From BM003 sp963699835 (GTDB lineage Bacteria > Pseudomonadota > Gammaproteobacteria > Steroidobacterales > BM003), in NCBI GenBank assembly GCA_963699835.1, contig CAVOVJ010000004.1, forward strand, positions 310,001-374,000: DNA of 64,000 nt, given 5' to 3'. Of the stretch, positions 15,947-26,089 are shown piece after piece; positions within the stretch are counted from its first letter, which is position 1, and every line of letters starts with the position of its first letter. Below the pieces are notes generated by a model that had not been told where the DNA came from, ran no database searches, and was given only the letters and a program-made list of their open reading frames with translations. Both the position numbers and the translations under genes were made by a program.

Positions 15947-17224
15947 TCAGAATGCCGGTTTGCGCCGGCTCGGGTTCAGGCGCACGGTGCCGCTCAGAAA
16001 CAGGATGGCATTGGGGTCGAATTCACCGGCAAACCTGACCCCCTGCGAAGTCTGGTCAATCTTGCTGTCGCCAACCAGATATAAGGTCGCGCCAACCGAA
16101 TAAGCGGCGATACCCTTGCCGTGCCAGCCGAAAGAAGTCGATATTTTGATCGTTTCGTCATAGGGAAGATCGATGGTGCGATGCTCGTCCTCAACCGGCG
16201 AACTGTCGTACAGCACGCCGAATGTCATCAGATATTTGCCGCTGCTGCGGAATGCTGCGACGCCGGCATACCAGGTGTCATCCCACTTTCTGTCGACGGT
16301 GATGACTGCGCCGTCGCCACCGTTGAGAAAGCCATTGACCGATAGCTGGTTGCCGCTGAATTTCGACCATTCCTGCCAACCACCGCTCAGCGCGAAACCC
16401 CAGCCGACATCTAAAGGGCTGCCGAAACGCAAGCCCGCCTCTACCCATTGCGGGTTGGTCCAGTCCACCTTGATATCGCTGTCGAGGCCCACCGGTACCG
16501 GCAGATTTCGCAACTTGACATCGCCCTCGAGGTCGGCATCGAACTCGGCACGATAGACCAGGCCGAGGACAATTGAATCGGTGAAGTGATATTGCAGACC
16601 CGCGTAGGGCTGCACACCCCAGTCCTTGGCATCCTTGACCTTGGCAATTCCATCCGGAGCGTTGGGAAGGTTTATTGCAATATTCTGATTCAGCGTCGTC
16701 TGCATGATCGTTGCGCCGGCTCCGAGCGACAGGCGGTCGGTGACGCGGTATCCGAGCGCGGTGGTCAAACCGAACGCGAGCAGTTCGACCTTGGTCGCGC
16801 CATAGCGGCCGGCAAAGTCCGAGCCGTAATCGACACCCCCGCCTTGAGGTGCGAAGAGCCCTACACCGATCGCCCAGCGGTCGCTGAACCTGCGGCTGGC
16901 GAACATACTCGGAACGATAGCCGTGCCTCCGGCATTGCCGCCATCGCTGCCGCCGGCTTCGGCGATATCCGGATCGAACTCCATGCTGGGCAGCAGGGTC
17001 ATCAGCCCCAGCGACATCGCGCGCTCATCCATCCACACCATGCCGGCGGGGTTGGTCAGTGCCGAGTCGGGGCTGTAAGAATTGGTCGGGTTGATTACGC
17101 CGGCGGTGCCGACGCTTCCTGCTGTGCCGACTTCCGGCAGGTAGAAACCGGCCGCGTGGACCGGGCCGCCCGCACACAGCACGAGCATTCCCGACATCAC
17201 CGCCAAAAGCTGTTTGGTTCTCAT
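15947..17224 (-). CDS. FadL/OmpP1-family outer-membrane transport protein
   Basis: 425-residue outer-membrane beta-barrel of the FadL family, which takes up long-chain fatty acids or other hydrophobic molecules. Signal peptide: MRTKQLLAVMSGMLVLCAGG, ending VHAAG. The mature N-terminus AGFYLPEVGTAGSVGTAG is the plug-like segment, and the NPAGM motif (TNPAGMVWMDERA) is the family signature. Alternating aromatic/polar strands run to a C-terminal GTVRLNPSRRKPAF. Start at ATG 17224 is supported by GAGGA eight bases upstream; an in-frame ATG at 17254 lacks this. It is divergent from the CoA-transferase gene; the 187-base gap must hold both promoters. Fatty-acid uptake would fit the CoA-handling genes in the window. 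Confidence 0.92.
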   Translation of the reverse strand: MRTKQLLAVMSGMLVLCAGGPVHAAGFYLPEVGTAGSVGTAGVINPTNSYSPDSALTNPAGMVWMDERAMSLGLMTLLPSMEFDPDIAEAGGSDGGNAGGTAIVPSMFASRRFSDRWAIGVGLFAPQGGGVDYGSDFAGRYGATKVELLAFGLTTALGYRVTDRLSLGAGATIMQTTLNQNIAINLPNAPDGIAKVKDAKDWGVQPYAGLQYHFTDSIVLGLVYRAEFDADLEGDVKLRNLPVPVGLDSDIKVDWTNPQWVEAGLRFGSPLDVGWGFALSGGWQEWSKFSGNQLSVNGFLNGGDGAVITVDRKWDDTWYAGVAAFRSSGKYLMTFGVLYDSSPVEDEHRTIDLPYDETIKISTSFGWHGKGIAAYSVGATLYLVGDSKIDQTSQGVRFAGEFDPNAILFLSGTVRLNPSRRKPAF

Positions 17225-17411
17225 TGCGCAATCCTCGCGTGCAACGGTCGTCATCCTTAGGGTCAGGTTTCCCGGGGAACGGAAACAACGAGCCCAAGAG
17301 TAACCTCCGCACCCGCCTTTTACAAAGAGTCAATCGTTTGCAACGCTTTGACAGCTTGGCGCCGATCGGCGATACATGCGGTCTTGAATTGTGAAGCGGG
17401 AGGGCAGGCGG

Positions 17412-18590
17412 ATGGCACCGCTCGATGGTCTCAGAGTACTTGATTTTTCCATGCTTCTGCCGGGACCGTACGCCAGCATGATGCTGGCCGACATGGGTGC
17501 GGACGTATTGCGGGTAGAATCACCGTCCCGGCCCGACCTGATGCGCTTGTTGCCGCCGGCCGACCCGGACGGTATCGGCGCGGGGCACGCGTTTTTGAAC
17601 AGATCGAAACGCAGCATCGCGCTGGACCTGAAGAATGCAGAGGCAGTCGCAATCGTCAAACGTCTCGCCGCGCAACACGATGTGTTGCTGGAGCAGTTCC
17701 GGCCCGGGGTGATGGAGCGCTTCGGGCTGGGCTATGAGACAGTGCGTGAAATCAATCCACGGCTGATCTATTGCTCATTGACCGGCTATGGCCAGACCGG
17801 CCCGTACCGCGATCGCGCCGGCCATGACATCAACTATGTTTCTCTCGCCGGCATGGCAAGCTATGCCGGGTATGCCGATTCCGGGCCAGCGCCGCAGGCA
17901 TTCCAGATTGCGGATCTTGCCGGTGGTGCGCTGCACGCGGTGATCGGAATCCTCGCCGCGCTAAATGCACGGCAGCGTAGCGGTGAGGGTCGTCACGTCG
18001 ACGTCAGTATGACCGACGCGACGTTTGCGCTGAACGCGATCGGGGCGCCGATCTGTTTTGTTGGCGGCGAAGATCCAAAGCCGCAGTCGAATCTGCTGAA
18101 CGGCGGCGGATTTTATGGGTTTTATCGCACCGCCGATGACCGCTACCTGTCGATCGGCAGCCTCGAGCCGCAGTTTCGCGAACAACTGTGCCGCGCGATC
18201 GAACGACCCGACCTGTTGCCACTGGCGCTGACCACCGATCCGGCAAAGGAAAAACAGTTTATCGGTGAAATGCGCACGATTATCGCGGCGCGGCCACTGG
18301 CTGAATGGCGCGAGGTATTCGCGACGGTGGACGCCTGCGTCGAACCGGTGCTGACTCTTGGCGAAGCCGCCGAGCATCCACAGCTTGCGGCTCGCAATAT
18401 GACGGTCGAGGTCAAAGGATCCAATGCGAGTCAGCGCCAGCTCGCCGCAGCGATTAAGTTCTCGGACTCGGAGCCGGAATACCGTTTTTGCGGAGTCGCG
18501 CTTGGCGCCCACACCAACGAAGTTCTGCGCGAGCTCGGGTTGAACGACGAGGAGATCGGCGCGCTCGATGCGGCCGGCGCGTTCGGTTAG
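17412..18590 (+). CDS. CaiB/BaiF-family CoA transferase (alpha-methylacyl-CoA racemase-like)
   Basis: 392-residue class III CoA transferase or acyl-CoA racemase. The N-terminal block (LDGLRVLDFSMLLPGPYASM, then MGADVLRVESP) is diagnostic. The conserved aspartate that forms the acyl-CoA anhydride lies in IADLAGGALHAVIG at about residue 168. The block GHDINYVSLAGMASYAG, with a histidine followed by DINY, is typical of alpha-methylacyl-CoA racemases, so epimerisation of branched acyl-CoA for beta-oxidation is the best guess. Start ATG 17412 has GGAGGG 7 bases upstream. It stands alone, converging on a VOC gene with an 18-base gap. Substrate is not determined by sequence. Confidence 0.9.
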   Translation: MAPLDGLRVLDFSMLLPGPYASMMLADMGADVLRVESPSRPDLMRLLPPADPDGIGAGHAFLNRSKRSIALDLKNAEAVAIVKRLAAQHDVLLEQFRPGVMERFGLGYETVREINPRLIYCSLTGYGQTGPYRDRAGHDINYVSLAGMASYAGYADSGPAPQAFQIADLAGGALHAVIGILAALNARQRSGEGRHVDVSMTDATFALNAIGAPICFVGGEDPKPQSNLLNGGGFYGFYRTADDRYLSIGSLEPQFREQLCRAIERPDLLPLALTTDPAKEKQFIGEMRTIIAARPLAEWREVFATVDACVEPVLTLGEAAEHPQLAARNMTVEVKGSNASQRQLAAAIKFSDSEPEYRFCGVALGAHTNEVLRELGLNDEEIGALDAAGAFG

Positions 18591-18608
18591 CCGCGGCGCC
18601 AGGCCGGC

Positions 18609-19325
18609 TTACTCGCCAACCAGCAGATGCAGGTCGAAACCCTCCGGGCTTTCCAGTACCGCGGAATGCTCACCGGCATTCGGCAATGGCGAAGGACGCG
18701 CAATGCGCATGTCCTTGGCGATAAGAAATTCGATGCGCCGGTCCATGTCGGGTTCGGTAAAGACCAGTCCCGGGCGCAGCAACCTGTTGCCGCCGTATAG
18801 TCCGAGGTTGATGCAGTCGCTGATCAGCAGGGCACGCGGCGAGGGTTTTTCCTCGCGATCAGTCATCACGAATCCCAGCGGTTCCCAGAACTGCGCCGAG
18901 GCATCGATGTCGGCGACCGCAATGCAATATTCGCTGCAGCGGCCGAGGATCGAGAAATCCTCCTCGCCCCCGGTGTACGGAGAGTAGGTACGCGCTTCCA
19001 GCAGCGACACCATCTGTCCATTCGGGTCTTTGAATCCCGCCTCGTTGAACTGGTCGTCGGAAAGTTTGCGGAAAGCGAACATGATCCCGCTGTCCTCGAG
19101 GCTGCGTACCTGGTTGGCCAGCTCCGGCCGCGCATAGGTCAGCGACGGCGAATCGAAGCGGTAATCGTGCAGGCCGATGAACAGATGCCCGTCGGTCACG
19201 ACCGCGTAAGGGTGCGACCAGGTCTCGCCCACGTTTAACTGCGTGAAGCCGAGCTCCTCGTAAAACCCCAGTGACGACTGGATGTCAGGGGTATACAGGC
19301 TGATTTCGAGAAATCTCCCGAGCAT
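18609..19325 (-). CDS. VOC-superfamily protein with two glyoxalase-like domains
   Basis: 238 residues formed by two vicinal-oxygen-chelate modules. The first begins FLEISLYTPDIQSSLGFYEELG and the second begins YCIAVADIDASAQFWEPLG. Each has the beta-alpha-beta-beta-beta pattern. Metal-ligand-like residues are partly missing (few histidines), so this may be a binding or resistance protein and not a dioxygenase. It starts 45 bases after the stop of the metallo-hydrolase gene on the same strand and probably shares its transcript. Substrate unknown. Confidence 0.8.
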   Translation of the reverse strand: MLGRFLEISLYTPDIQSSLGFYEELGFTQLNVGETWSHPYAVVTDGHLFIGLHDYRFDSPSLTYARPELANQVRSLEDSGIMFAFRKLSDDQFNEAGFKDPNGQMVSLLEARTYSPYTGGEEDFSILGRCSEYCIAVADIDASAQFWEPLGFVMTDREEKPSPRALLISDCINLGLYGGNRLLRPGLVFTEPDMDRRIEFLIAKDMRIARPSPLPNAGEHSAVLESPEGFDLHLLVGE

Positions 19326-19370
19326 CCGGCTATGTTGACACAGCCGCGCGCCCGCTCCCAGTGATACGGG

Positions 19371-20367
19371 TCACGTTGTGCGGACGTATCGGGTCGTGGC
19401 GGTATCGGAGATCTGCGCCACTGCCCCGGTCCGCAGCAGGTAACGCAGGTGTGCCATCGTCTCGCCGAATGCAAGCAAGATGTTGAGCGAATCGAGCTTG
19501 CGCGGGAAAAGAACAGGGATAAGATCGGCGGCGGTTTGCGGTGACTCGCAGGCCGCGAGCGCAGTCTCGAGCGCGGCTCGATGTTCGGCTTCGAGTTCGT
19601 CGAGGCGCTCGTGCAGCCCGTGAAAGACCCGCCCGTGAGACGGCAGATACCAGCGTCTCCGCTGGCAATTCGCGAAACCGGGCAAACGACGACAGGTAAT
19701 CCTCGAGTGGGTCCGCCGCGCTGTCCTCGCTCCACAAGCTAATGTTTGGGGAGATGGTCGGCAACACGTGATCACCGGAAATCAGCGTGCCGATCGCGTC
19801 GCAGTACAGGGCAGCATGACCGTTGGCATGGCCCGCGGTCACGATGATCTGCCATTTGTGATCGCCAATGGTCACGAGTTCGCCGTCACGGATCGGTCGA
19901 ATCTTCTCGGGAATACCCGAGATAATTCGCTGGTAGCCTTTTCCGGACAGAAACGGAGCGATGTCATCACTGATCGACATACCGTTCTTTTCCAGGCTTT
20001 GACGGCGGTGGCTGGCACGCTCGCGCGGATCGATATGACGCGGTCCCAGCGCGCTGTCGAATTCTGCATCGGTCATCCAGACCTCGACATTGCAGCGTTC
20101 GGCGAGCCATGCAGCCTGGCCGAAGTGATCCGGATGATGGTGGGTGACGATGATGCGGCGGATCGGGTCATCGCCGAGCTGCTCGAGCAGGCCCTCCCAG
20201 GCAGCATTGACCGGGTCGATTCCCATACCTGTATCCACCAGGGTCCAGCCGCCATCATCCGGTATCAGCCAGACGTTGATATGGCTGAGGCCGCCGGGCA
20301 CCGGGAGGCGAATCCAGCGCATCCCGCAAGGCAGGTCGACCATTGCGCCGTTTTTCGGTGGTTCCAT
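19371..20367 (-). CDS. Metallo-beta-lactamase-fold hydrolase, frameshifted
   Basis: About 330 residues when one frame change near 19649 is repaired. The zinc site HxHxDH reads VTHHHPDHFGQAAWL, with later ligands in TAGHANGHAALYCD and LISGDHVLP. After ETLV the given frame loses similarity; one base later it continues LPSHGRVFHGLHERLDELEA with the last histidine ligand, so one extra T explains it. The C-terminal helical part (LLAFGETMAHLRYLLRTG) resembles thiolester-hydrolase-like members such as LACTB2 and MBLAC2-type proteins. Starts at 20412, 20367 and 20343 are possible; 20367 is chosen without a clear ribosome site. It lies between hemH and the VOC gene. Substrate unknown. Confidence 0.82.
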
Positions 20368-20525
20368 GTTCGGGTAGCGAAGGCGGGAGTTCGGGATACT
20401 GGTGCGCGGCATCGAGGCTATCCGGTGGCTTAAGCTGGTGAGTCGGCGACGCGGCCGGGCAGCGGCTGCGACTTTACTGCCTGGCGCCCAGTGCAAGCGC
20501 GCGTTTTGCGCCGAGCGCCCGGTCC

Positions 20526-21578
20526 TCAGCCGTGTCGTCGCTGGCTTGCCAGGCCGGGCCAGCCCTGGCAGTGTCTGAGCGCCAGGTCGACGAGGAAAGA
20601 AATGTGATCGCTGCGATCGTTTAGTGCGGCCACGTAATTGAGCGTCTCGCCACCCGCTTGTTCGAAAATTTCGCCATTTTGCATCGAAATCTCTTCCAGC
20701 GTTTCGAGACAGTCGGCGGAGAACCCGGGGCACGCAACGTCCAGCGAGCGGATGCCCTCGCGCGCGAGTCGCGCGACGGTTTCATCGGTGTACGGACGCA
20801 ACCACTCCTCGCGCCCAACGCGCGACTGAAAACTCAGTATCCAGGCGTCATCGTCCAGGCCGAGTTCCGCTGCCAGCAATCGCGCCGTCTTGTGGCACTG
20901 GCAGTGGTACGGATCACCGCCCAGCAGGTAGCGGTGCGGCAGACCGTGGAAAGAAAACAGCAGGCGCTCCGCGCGACCCTGGTTTTGCCAGTGCTCGCGG
21001 ATACTCGCCGCGAGCGCTTCAATATAGCCGTGCTCATCATGATACTGGTTGATGAAACGGAGTTCCGGGAGCCAGCGCGTGCGCTGTAAATCGGCGGCGA
21101 TTGCGTCGAATACCGACGCGGTAGTGGTCGCCGAATACTGCGGGTAGAGCGGAAGCACCAGCAGTCGACGCACCGCTTTTTCGCGCAGTTCCGCGAGCGC
21201 ACTGGCGATCGACGGATTGCCATAACGCATTCCCAGCGCCACCGGGACGTCGACTCCCACACGCTCGGCGAGCTGATGCTGAAAAGCTTTGTGCTGGCGT
21301 TTCGAGATGCTTAGCAGCGGCGAACCCTCTGTGGTCCATACCTTTGCATAGGCCTCTGCCGATTTACGCGGGCGGATACGGAGAATCACGCCGTGCAGGA
21401 TCAGCCACCAAAGCGGCCGTGCCACCTCGATTACGCGGGGATCCCACAGGAATTCCGCCAGGTAACGCCGCACCGAAGTGGTATCCGGGGCGTCCGGTGT
21501 GCCCAGATTAACCAGCAAAATACCGGTTTTCTCATCCGTGCCGTGCTTGAATTCCGGTTCGCCGAGATAGCGTGACAT
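20526..21578 (-). CDS. hemH: Ferrochelatase
   Basis: 350-residue enzyme inserting Fe2+ into protoporphyrin IX, the last step of haem synthesis. Family blocks: GILLVNLGTPDAPDTTSVRR at the N-terminus, FLWDPRVIE, VPVALGMRYGNPSI, LPLYPQYSATTTASV, and the active-site histidine in LLFSFHGLPHRY. The segment YHCQCHKTARLLA follows, then FQSRVGREEWLRPYT and VACPGFSADCLETLEEI with the conserved glutamate. Length matches the family. ATG 21578 is preceded by CGGAG at normal spacing; the frame stays open to 21719 without family similarity. First gene of a minus-strand run with the hydrolase and the VOC gene. Confidence 0.96.
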   Translation of the reverse strand: MSRYLGEPEFKHGTDEKTGILLVNLGTPDAPDTTSVRRYLAEFLWDPRVIEVARPLWWLILHGVILRIRPRKSAEAYAKVWTTEGSPLLSISKRQHKAFQHQLAERVGVDVPVALGMRYGNPSIASALAELREKAVRRLLVLPLYPQYSATTTASVFDAIAADLQRTRWLPELRFINQYHDEHGYIEALAASIREHWQNQGRAERLLFSFHGLPHRYLLGGDPYHCQCHKTARLLAAELGLDDDAWILSFQSRVGREEWLRPYTDETVARLAREGIRSLDVACPGFSADCLETLEEISMQNGEIFEQAGGETLNYVAALNDRSDHISFLVDLALRHCQGWPGLASQRRHG

Positions 21579-21705
21579 GATTGGCTCCGTGCCGGTGTGG
21601 TGCAACCTTACCTGAAGCAAGTGCGAGCCACCAACACGTCGGTCGCGCCCAAGTTGATAGACTTGCTGCTGGTTTCGTTTTCGCAGGTTAGCCGGATTCG
21701 ACACG

Positions 21706-22199
21706 ATGAACGAACACAATGAAGAAACAGCACCGCCTTCCAGGTGGGCATTTATTCGCGACGTCGCCGTTTTTCAGGGCAAGCTGGTCATTGACGGGCT
21801 GCGCGACCTGGTGCTGGTACCGTTGTCGCTCGCGGCTGCCATCATCGGAATGCTGGCCGAACCGAAAGATCCGGGAAAGAAGTTCTACGGGTGGTTGCAC
21901 TCGGCCGTCGCAGCGAGCGCTGGATCAATCTGTTCGGAGCTGCCAGATCGTCACATCCGGAGGAATTTGCGCGGCGAAGACGACCGATCACGGCGTTGAT
22001 GATCTGATCGCCATGCTGGAGCAGCGAATTGTCGAGCAGAATGCGCGTGGCGGCATTACCGCGCAGGCCCGCCGCGCCGTGGACGGTGCGCATCGACCGG
22101 CTCACCGATACGCTAGGCACGTCACGCAGAAGCCGCCCGGGCGACAGCGGTGACGCGGATAACAGTCCAGGCTCGTCGCCCGGGAACCGGGATGCCTAG
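21706..22199 (+). CDS. Small membrane-associated protein of unknown function, frameshifted
   Basis: Read across about three frame changes this gives a protein of roughly 164 residues. The first frame gives MNEHNEETAPPSRWAFIRDV, FQGKLVIDGLRDLVLVPLSL and AAAIIGMLAEPKDPGKKFYGWLH. A second gives RRSERWINLFGAARSSHPEE, a third DDLIAMLEQRIVEQNARGGI and ARRAVD, and a last one IDRLTDTLGT up to TAG at 22197. The composition is consistent throughout, so this is one gene and not several. One hydrophobic segment (LVLVPLSLAAAIIGML) suggests an inner-membrane protein. Similar short proteins with a DLVLVPLSL..A..GLL motif are known as hypothetical membrane proteins near ferrochelatase genes, from memory only. 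It is divergent from hemH. Its TAG overlaps the symporter stop as CTAG. Confidence 0.6.
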
Positions 22200-23922
22200 T
22201 CGACGTCGCGCCCGCTGATCAGGTCCTCGAGGCTCGGAGCCGCATGCCCGGGACCCATCCGCCCGCTTTTCAGGCGCTCGACGTAGTTGCGGTATGCACG
22301 CATCGCCTGACCCGCAAAAATCCATATGATCGGGAGGTTGCCGAGCAGCATCACGCCGGTGCCGATACCGGTCAGGTTGTCGAGTTCGGTTGCGGTTTTT
22401 ACGATTCCCGACGTCGCGACGACGATCAGCAGGCAATAGACGAGCTTGTAAATCATTATCGATTTTTCGCCGGCCAGGAACACCATTCCCTGTTCGCCGT
22501 AATAACTCCACGAAATCATCGTCGAGACGGCGAACAACCAGACTGCGATCGTGACCAGCCATTTGCCGAGGCCGGGTGTCACTGAATCGAAAGCGCGCGC
22601 GGTAAGCGTGGCGCCGACCAGCGATGCATAAAGACCCGGGTCGTCGATGCGCGGACGTTCGGCGCTCTCGAAATCGTTCCATTCGACGATCGGACGGTCT
22701 TCCGCGTCATATCTGATCGTGCCGCTGAGGCGATGGAGACGGTTGCCGCTCTGCTCATTTTGGTGCGCGTTGACGATCATGTAGACCGCCTCGCCGTCGC
22801 TCCAGGTCACGCCGCGAGCAGTCGGCGCCGCAATGGTCTCCAGGCTCCAGTGGTGGTCGATATCGGTCTGCACCACTGCCGGCGGGGTCGGGAATTCGAC
22901 CTCGGCGCGCGGTTCCAGACACCGGTGGAGAGGATGACGAGAGCGGTGAATGTGCACACGATCAGCGTATCGATAAACGGCTCCAGTCCGGCGACGATAC
23001 CTTCGCGAACCGGTTCGTCCGTTTTGGCCGCCGAGTGAGCGATAGGCGAAGAGCCCTGTCCCGCCTCGTTGGAGAACAACGCGCGTTTCATCCCGAACAG
23101 GAAGGCATAACCCATCGTGCCGCCGATAAAGGCGCCGCTGGCTTCCGATCCGGAAAACGCCGACGTGACGATCAGTTTCAGCATCGGCAGCATCAGGTCG
23201 ATATTGACAGCCAGCACATAAGTGCCCGCGAGCAGGTACAGGGCCACCATGAAGGGGACGAGCCGTCCGGCGACGGCGCCGATCCGCTTGATGCCGCCGA
23301 GAATCACCGCGGCGACGATCAAAGCGAGAATGATGCCGGAGGCAACGCTCGGGATACCGAAATATTCCTGGGTGATTTCGCCGACGTTCCAGGCCTGGAA
23401 CATGTTTCCGCCGGTGATCGTCGAGACCAGCAGGGTGATACAGAACACGACGCCGATAAAACGCGCAAGACCCTTCAGAGACGGATTCAGGCGTGGCAGG
23501 CCCTTGCTGACGACCCACATCGGGCCGCCATGCGGATTGTCGGGATCGTCGGTGTTGCGATAGAGCATCGACAGCGTGACCTCGGTCAGCTTGATCGACA
23601 TGCCAAAGAAACCGACGACCCACATCCAGAACACGGCGCCGGGTCCGCCAAGCGCGATCGCGAGCGCGACGCCGCCGATATTACCCAGTCCGACTGTTGC
23701 CGAGAGCGCCGCCGACAGCGCCTGGAAATGGTTGATCGCGCCGGGATCGTCCGGATCGTCGTAATGGCCTCGGATGACCTTCCAGCCGTGGGTCAACGCA
23801 ACACCCTGGCTGAAGCGGCTCCAGATCGTCAGCACGATTCCGGTTCCGAGCAGCACAAAAAGCACCACGTTGTGCCACAGGATATTGTTCATCGTCGCCA
23901 TGACGTCGTTCAGTGAGTCCAT
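22196..23922 (-). CDS. Sodium:alanine symporter family protein with inserted domain, frameshifted
   Basis: About 575 residues. The AGCS signatures are present: ALSATVGLGNIGGVALAIAL, GGPMWVVSKGLPR, MFQAWNVGEITQEYFGIPS and the GMKRALFSNEAGQGSSPIAH block. These proteins import alanine or glycine with Na+. Near 22912 the frame changes after STGVWNRAP; one missing C in a CCC run would join it to EVEFPTPPAVVQTDIDHHWS. Then comes an insertion of about 100 polar residues before the family sequence resumes at LVGATLTARAFDSVTPGLGK. Usual members have only a short loop there. The C-terminal helices include WSYYGEQGMVFLAGEKSI, the usual YGE motif. It lies upstream of, and is not obviously cotranscribed with, the thiolase. 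Confidence 0.88.
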
Positions 23923-24018
23923 CTATTGCAGACCTTTTTTGTGTACGCGCGGTTTGAGCGTCATTGCCACGGTTGCGTGGCTATGCCAACAGGCGCGGCA
24001 TTGCATCGTAGCTATCGA

Positions 24019-25309
24019 TCAGGCTGCCTCGAGAATCGCAGTGACGCCCATGCCCCCGGCGGTGCATACGGAAATCAATGCGCGTCCCTCGCCGCGTTCG
24101 GCCAGCAGCTTGGCCGCATTGGCCAGTACACGGGCGCCGGTTGCGGCGAATGGGTGTCCCATCGCCAGGCTGCCCCCCTTGATGTTGAGTTTGGCGCGAT
24201 CGATGCTGCCCAGCGGCGTTTCGCGACCGAGACGATCCTTGCAGAACTCCGCGGATTCCCAGGCTTTCAGCGTGGCGAGGACCTGTGCCGCAAAAGCCTC
24301 GTGGATTTCGTAGATATCGAAATCCTGCAACGTGAGACCGGCATCGGCGAGCATTCGCGATACCGCGAATGCGGGGGCCATCAGCAGCCCGTCGCGATCG
24401 CGCCCGGCAAAATCGACCGCCGCTGCCTTGCCGTAGCGCAGATAAGCCTGCACCGGAATCTGCCGCTCCCGCGCCCAGTCTTCCGCTGCCAGCAGCACGG
24501 CCGCGGCGCCGTCGGTCAGCGGCGTGCTGTTGGCTGCGGTCATTGTCCCGCCCGCGCTACGATCGAAAACCGGCTTCAGTTTGGCCAGCCGTTCGAGGCT
24601 GGTGTCGCGACGCATGTTGTTGTCTTCGGAAAGGCCCTCAAACGGTGTTATCAGGTCGGAGTAAAAACCCTCGTCGTACGCCGCCGCGGCTTTCTGATGG
24701 CTCTCGAACGCGAGCTGGTCCTGGTCCTCACGGGTGATGCCCCAGGCCTTTCGCGGTCAGTTCCGTACTTGCACCCATCGATAACCCGGTACGCGGTTCG
24801 TTCACACCGGGCAGCACCGGTTTGAAGTGCCCCGGCCGCAACCTGAGCCAGGGTTTCATCCGCTCTCCGGCGCTGCGGCCGCGAAAGCTCTCGAGCAGAA
24901 TCTGCTGGTAGGCGTCGGGATAAACGATCGGGATATCGCTGATGGTGTCGCTGCCACCGGCCATGCCCGCGTCGATCTGTCCGAGCGCGATCTTGTTGCC
25001 GACCAGGATCGCCGCTTCCAGCGCGGTGCCGCAGGCGCGTTGCAGATCGAGTCCGGGCGTCTCAGCGGACAATCCGCAGCCGAGAACGGATTCGCGGCAG
25101 AGATTGAAATCGCGAGAGTGTTTCATCACTGCGCCCGCGGCGACTTCGTCGAGGCGAACCCCGTGCAGGTCGAACTTGTCGACGATACCGCGAAAGGCGG
25201 CGGTCAACATCGCCTGGTTGCCGACCCGGGCATAGGCCGTATGTGCTCTCGCGAAGGGAATACGGCTGCCGCCGAGGATTGCCACGCGTTTTGGTTCACC
25301 AACGATCAT
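24019..25309 (-). CDS. Acetyl-CoA acyltransferase (thiolase, FadI-like), frameshifted
   Basis: About 429 residues. Thiolases cleave 3-ketoacyl-CoA in beta-oxidation or condense acetyl-CoA. The nucleophilic cysteine is in DLQRACGTALEAAILVGN. The catalytic histidine is in IYEIHEAFAAQVLATLKAWE, cut here at 20 residues, and the second cysteine is in LISVCTAGGMG. SLAMGHPFAATGAR is also normal. Near 24746 the frame changes: ELTAKGLGHHP then a stop, where one G fewer gives TAKAWGITREDQDQLAFESH. The sequence around VNEPRTGLSMG and the length favour the FadI/acetyl-CoA C-acetyltransferase subgroup. Start ATG 25309 gives MIVGEPKRVAILGGSRIPFA. A fatty-acid role fits the FadL, CaiB and glutaryl-CoA dehydrogenase genes in the window. 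Confidence 0.9.
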
Positions 25310-25377
25310 GTGCGGCCTCCAGGCCGGAAAAAAGTGCAGGAGTCTGCGGGCAATCGATACTAGCACAGGCTGTTTTC

Positions 25378-26058
25378 TTACTGCTCCTGGGGGTCGTCCC
25401 GGTGCCCTGCCCCGCGGCGAAAAGGCGAATAACGTAGTTCGATACATCCGGTGAGTAACAGGCAGTAGCCGAGCAGTTCGGTCATTTCCTCGGCGGCGAG
25501 TTTGGCAATGCGCTGATAGTCGTCCGCCAGACAGCGCCGTCCAAAGATTGGTCTGACCGAAAATTCGCGAGAACCCGACCAGCATCAGGAGCCCGGCAAA
25601 AAGCAGACCGAACGCCGGGCTCGATCCGAGGACGCGACCCTGAAGCCGCAGCTCGTGTCGGTTTCGCCACCCCTGGTAGCCGAGGCAAACAGCAACCAGG
25701 GCGGCGGGAAGCAGCCAGGTGCCCCACGGCAGCCACTGGTCAATGAAATAGTCCTGCTCGCGGACCAGCATCAGCAACAGGAAAAGAGCGATAACGGTCG
25801 TCATCGGACGGGTCGGCGGCAGTGACGCGGCGTACCAGCCGGTCACCAGCGATACAGATCAGCAGCAACGCCGTTTGCAGTAGCTCTACGGCGGAGAACT
25901 CGCTGGTGCCGAAGACGTCTGTGGGTTTGGGGCGGACGAACAATGCAAGCGCGTCATCTCCGCTCCCGGCAATCATCACGAGTGCCTGGAAACAACAGTA
26001 GTATCAGGATGCCGTAGCTCAGAAATCTGATTGCCCTGCGGCTGTGCCATTGCAACAT
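25378..26058 (-). CDS. Polytopic membrane protein of a FecR-type operon, frameshifted
   Basis: A reconstructed protein of about 226 residues, split over at least four frames. N-terminus MLQWHSRRAIRFLSYGILIL, then SGDDALALFVRPKPTDVFG and AVELLQTALLLICIA, then VTGWYAASLPPTRPMTTVIA, LFLLLMLVREQDYFIDQWLP, WLLPAALVAVCLGYQGWRN and AFGLLFAGLLMLVGFSRIFG, and finally RIAKLAAEEMTELLGYCLLL up to TAA at 25378. I count about six hydrophobic segments. It begins 32 bases after the TonB-receptor stop, so it belongs to the sigma-FecR-receptor transcript. I do not recognise a family. A role in processing or signalling for the substrate taken up by the receptor is possible but only inferred from position. Confidence 0.6.
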
Positions 26059-26089
26059 CGCCGTGCCTCGCCCGGTTGAATGCGGAGTA

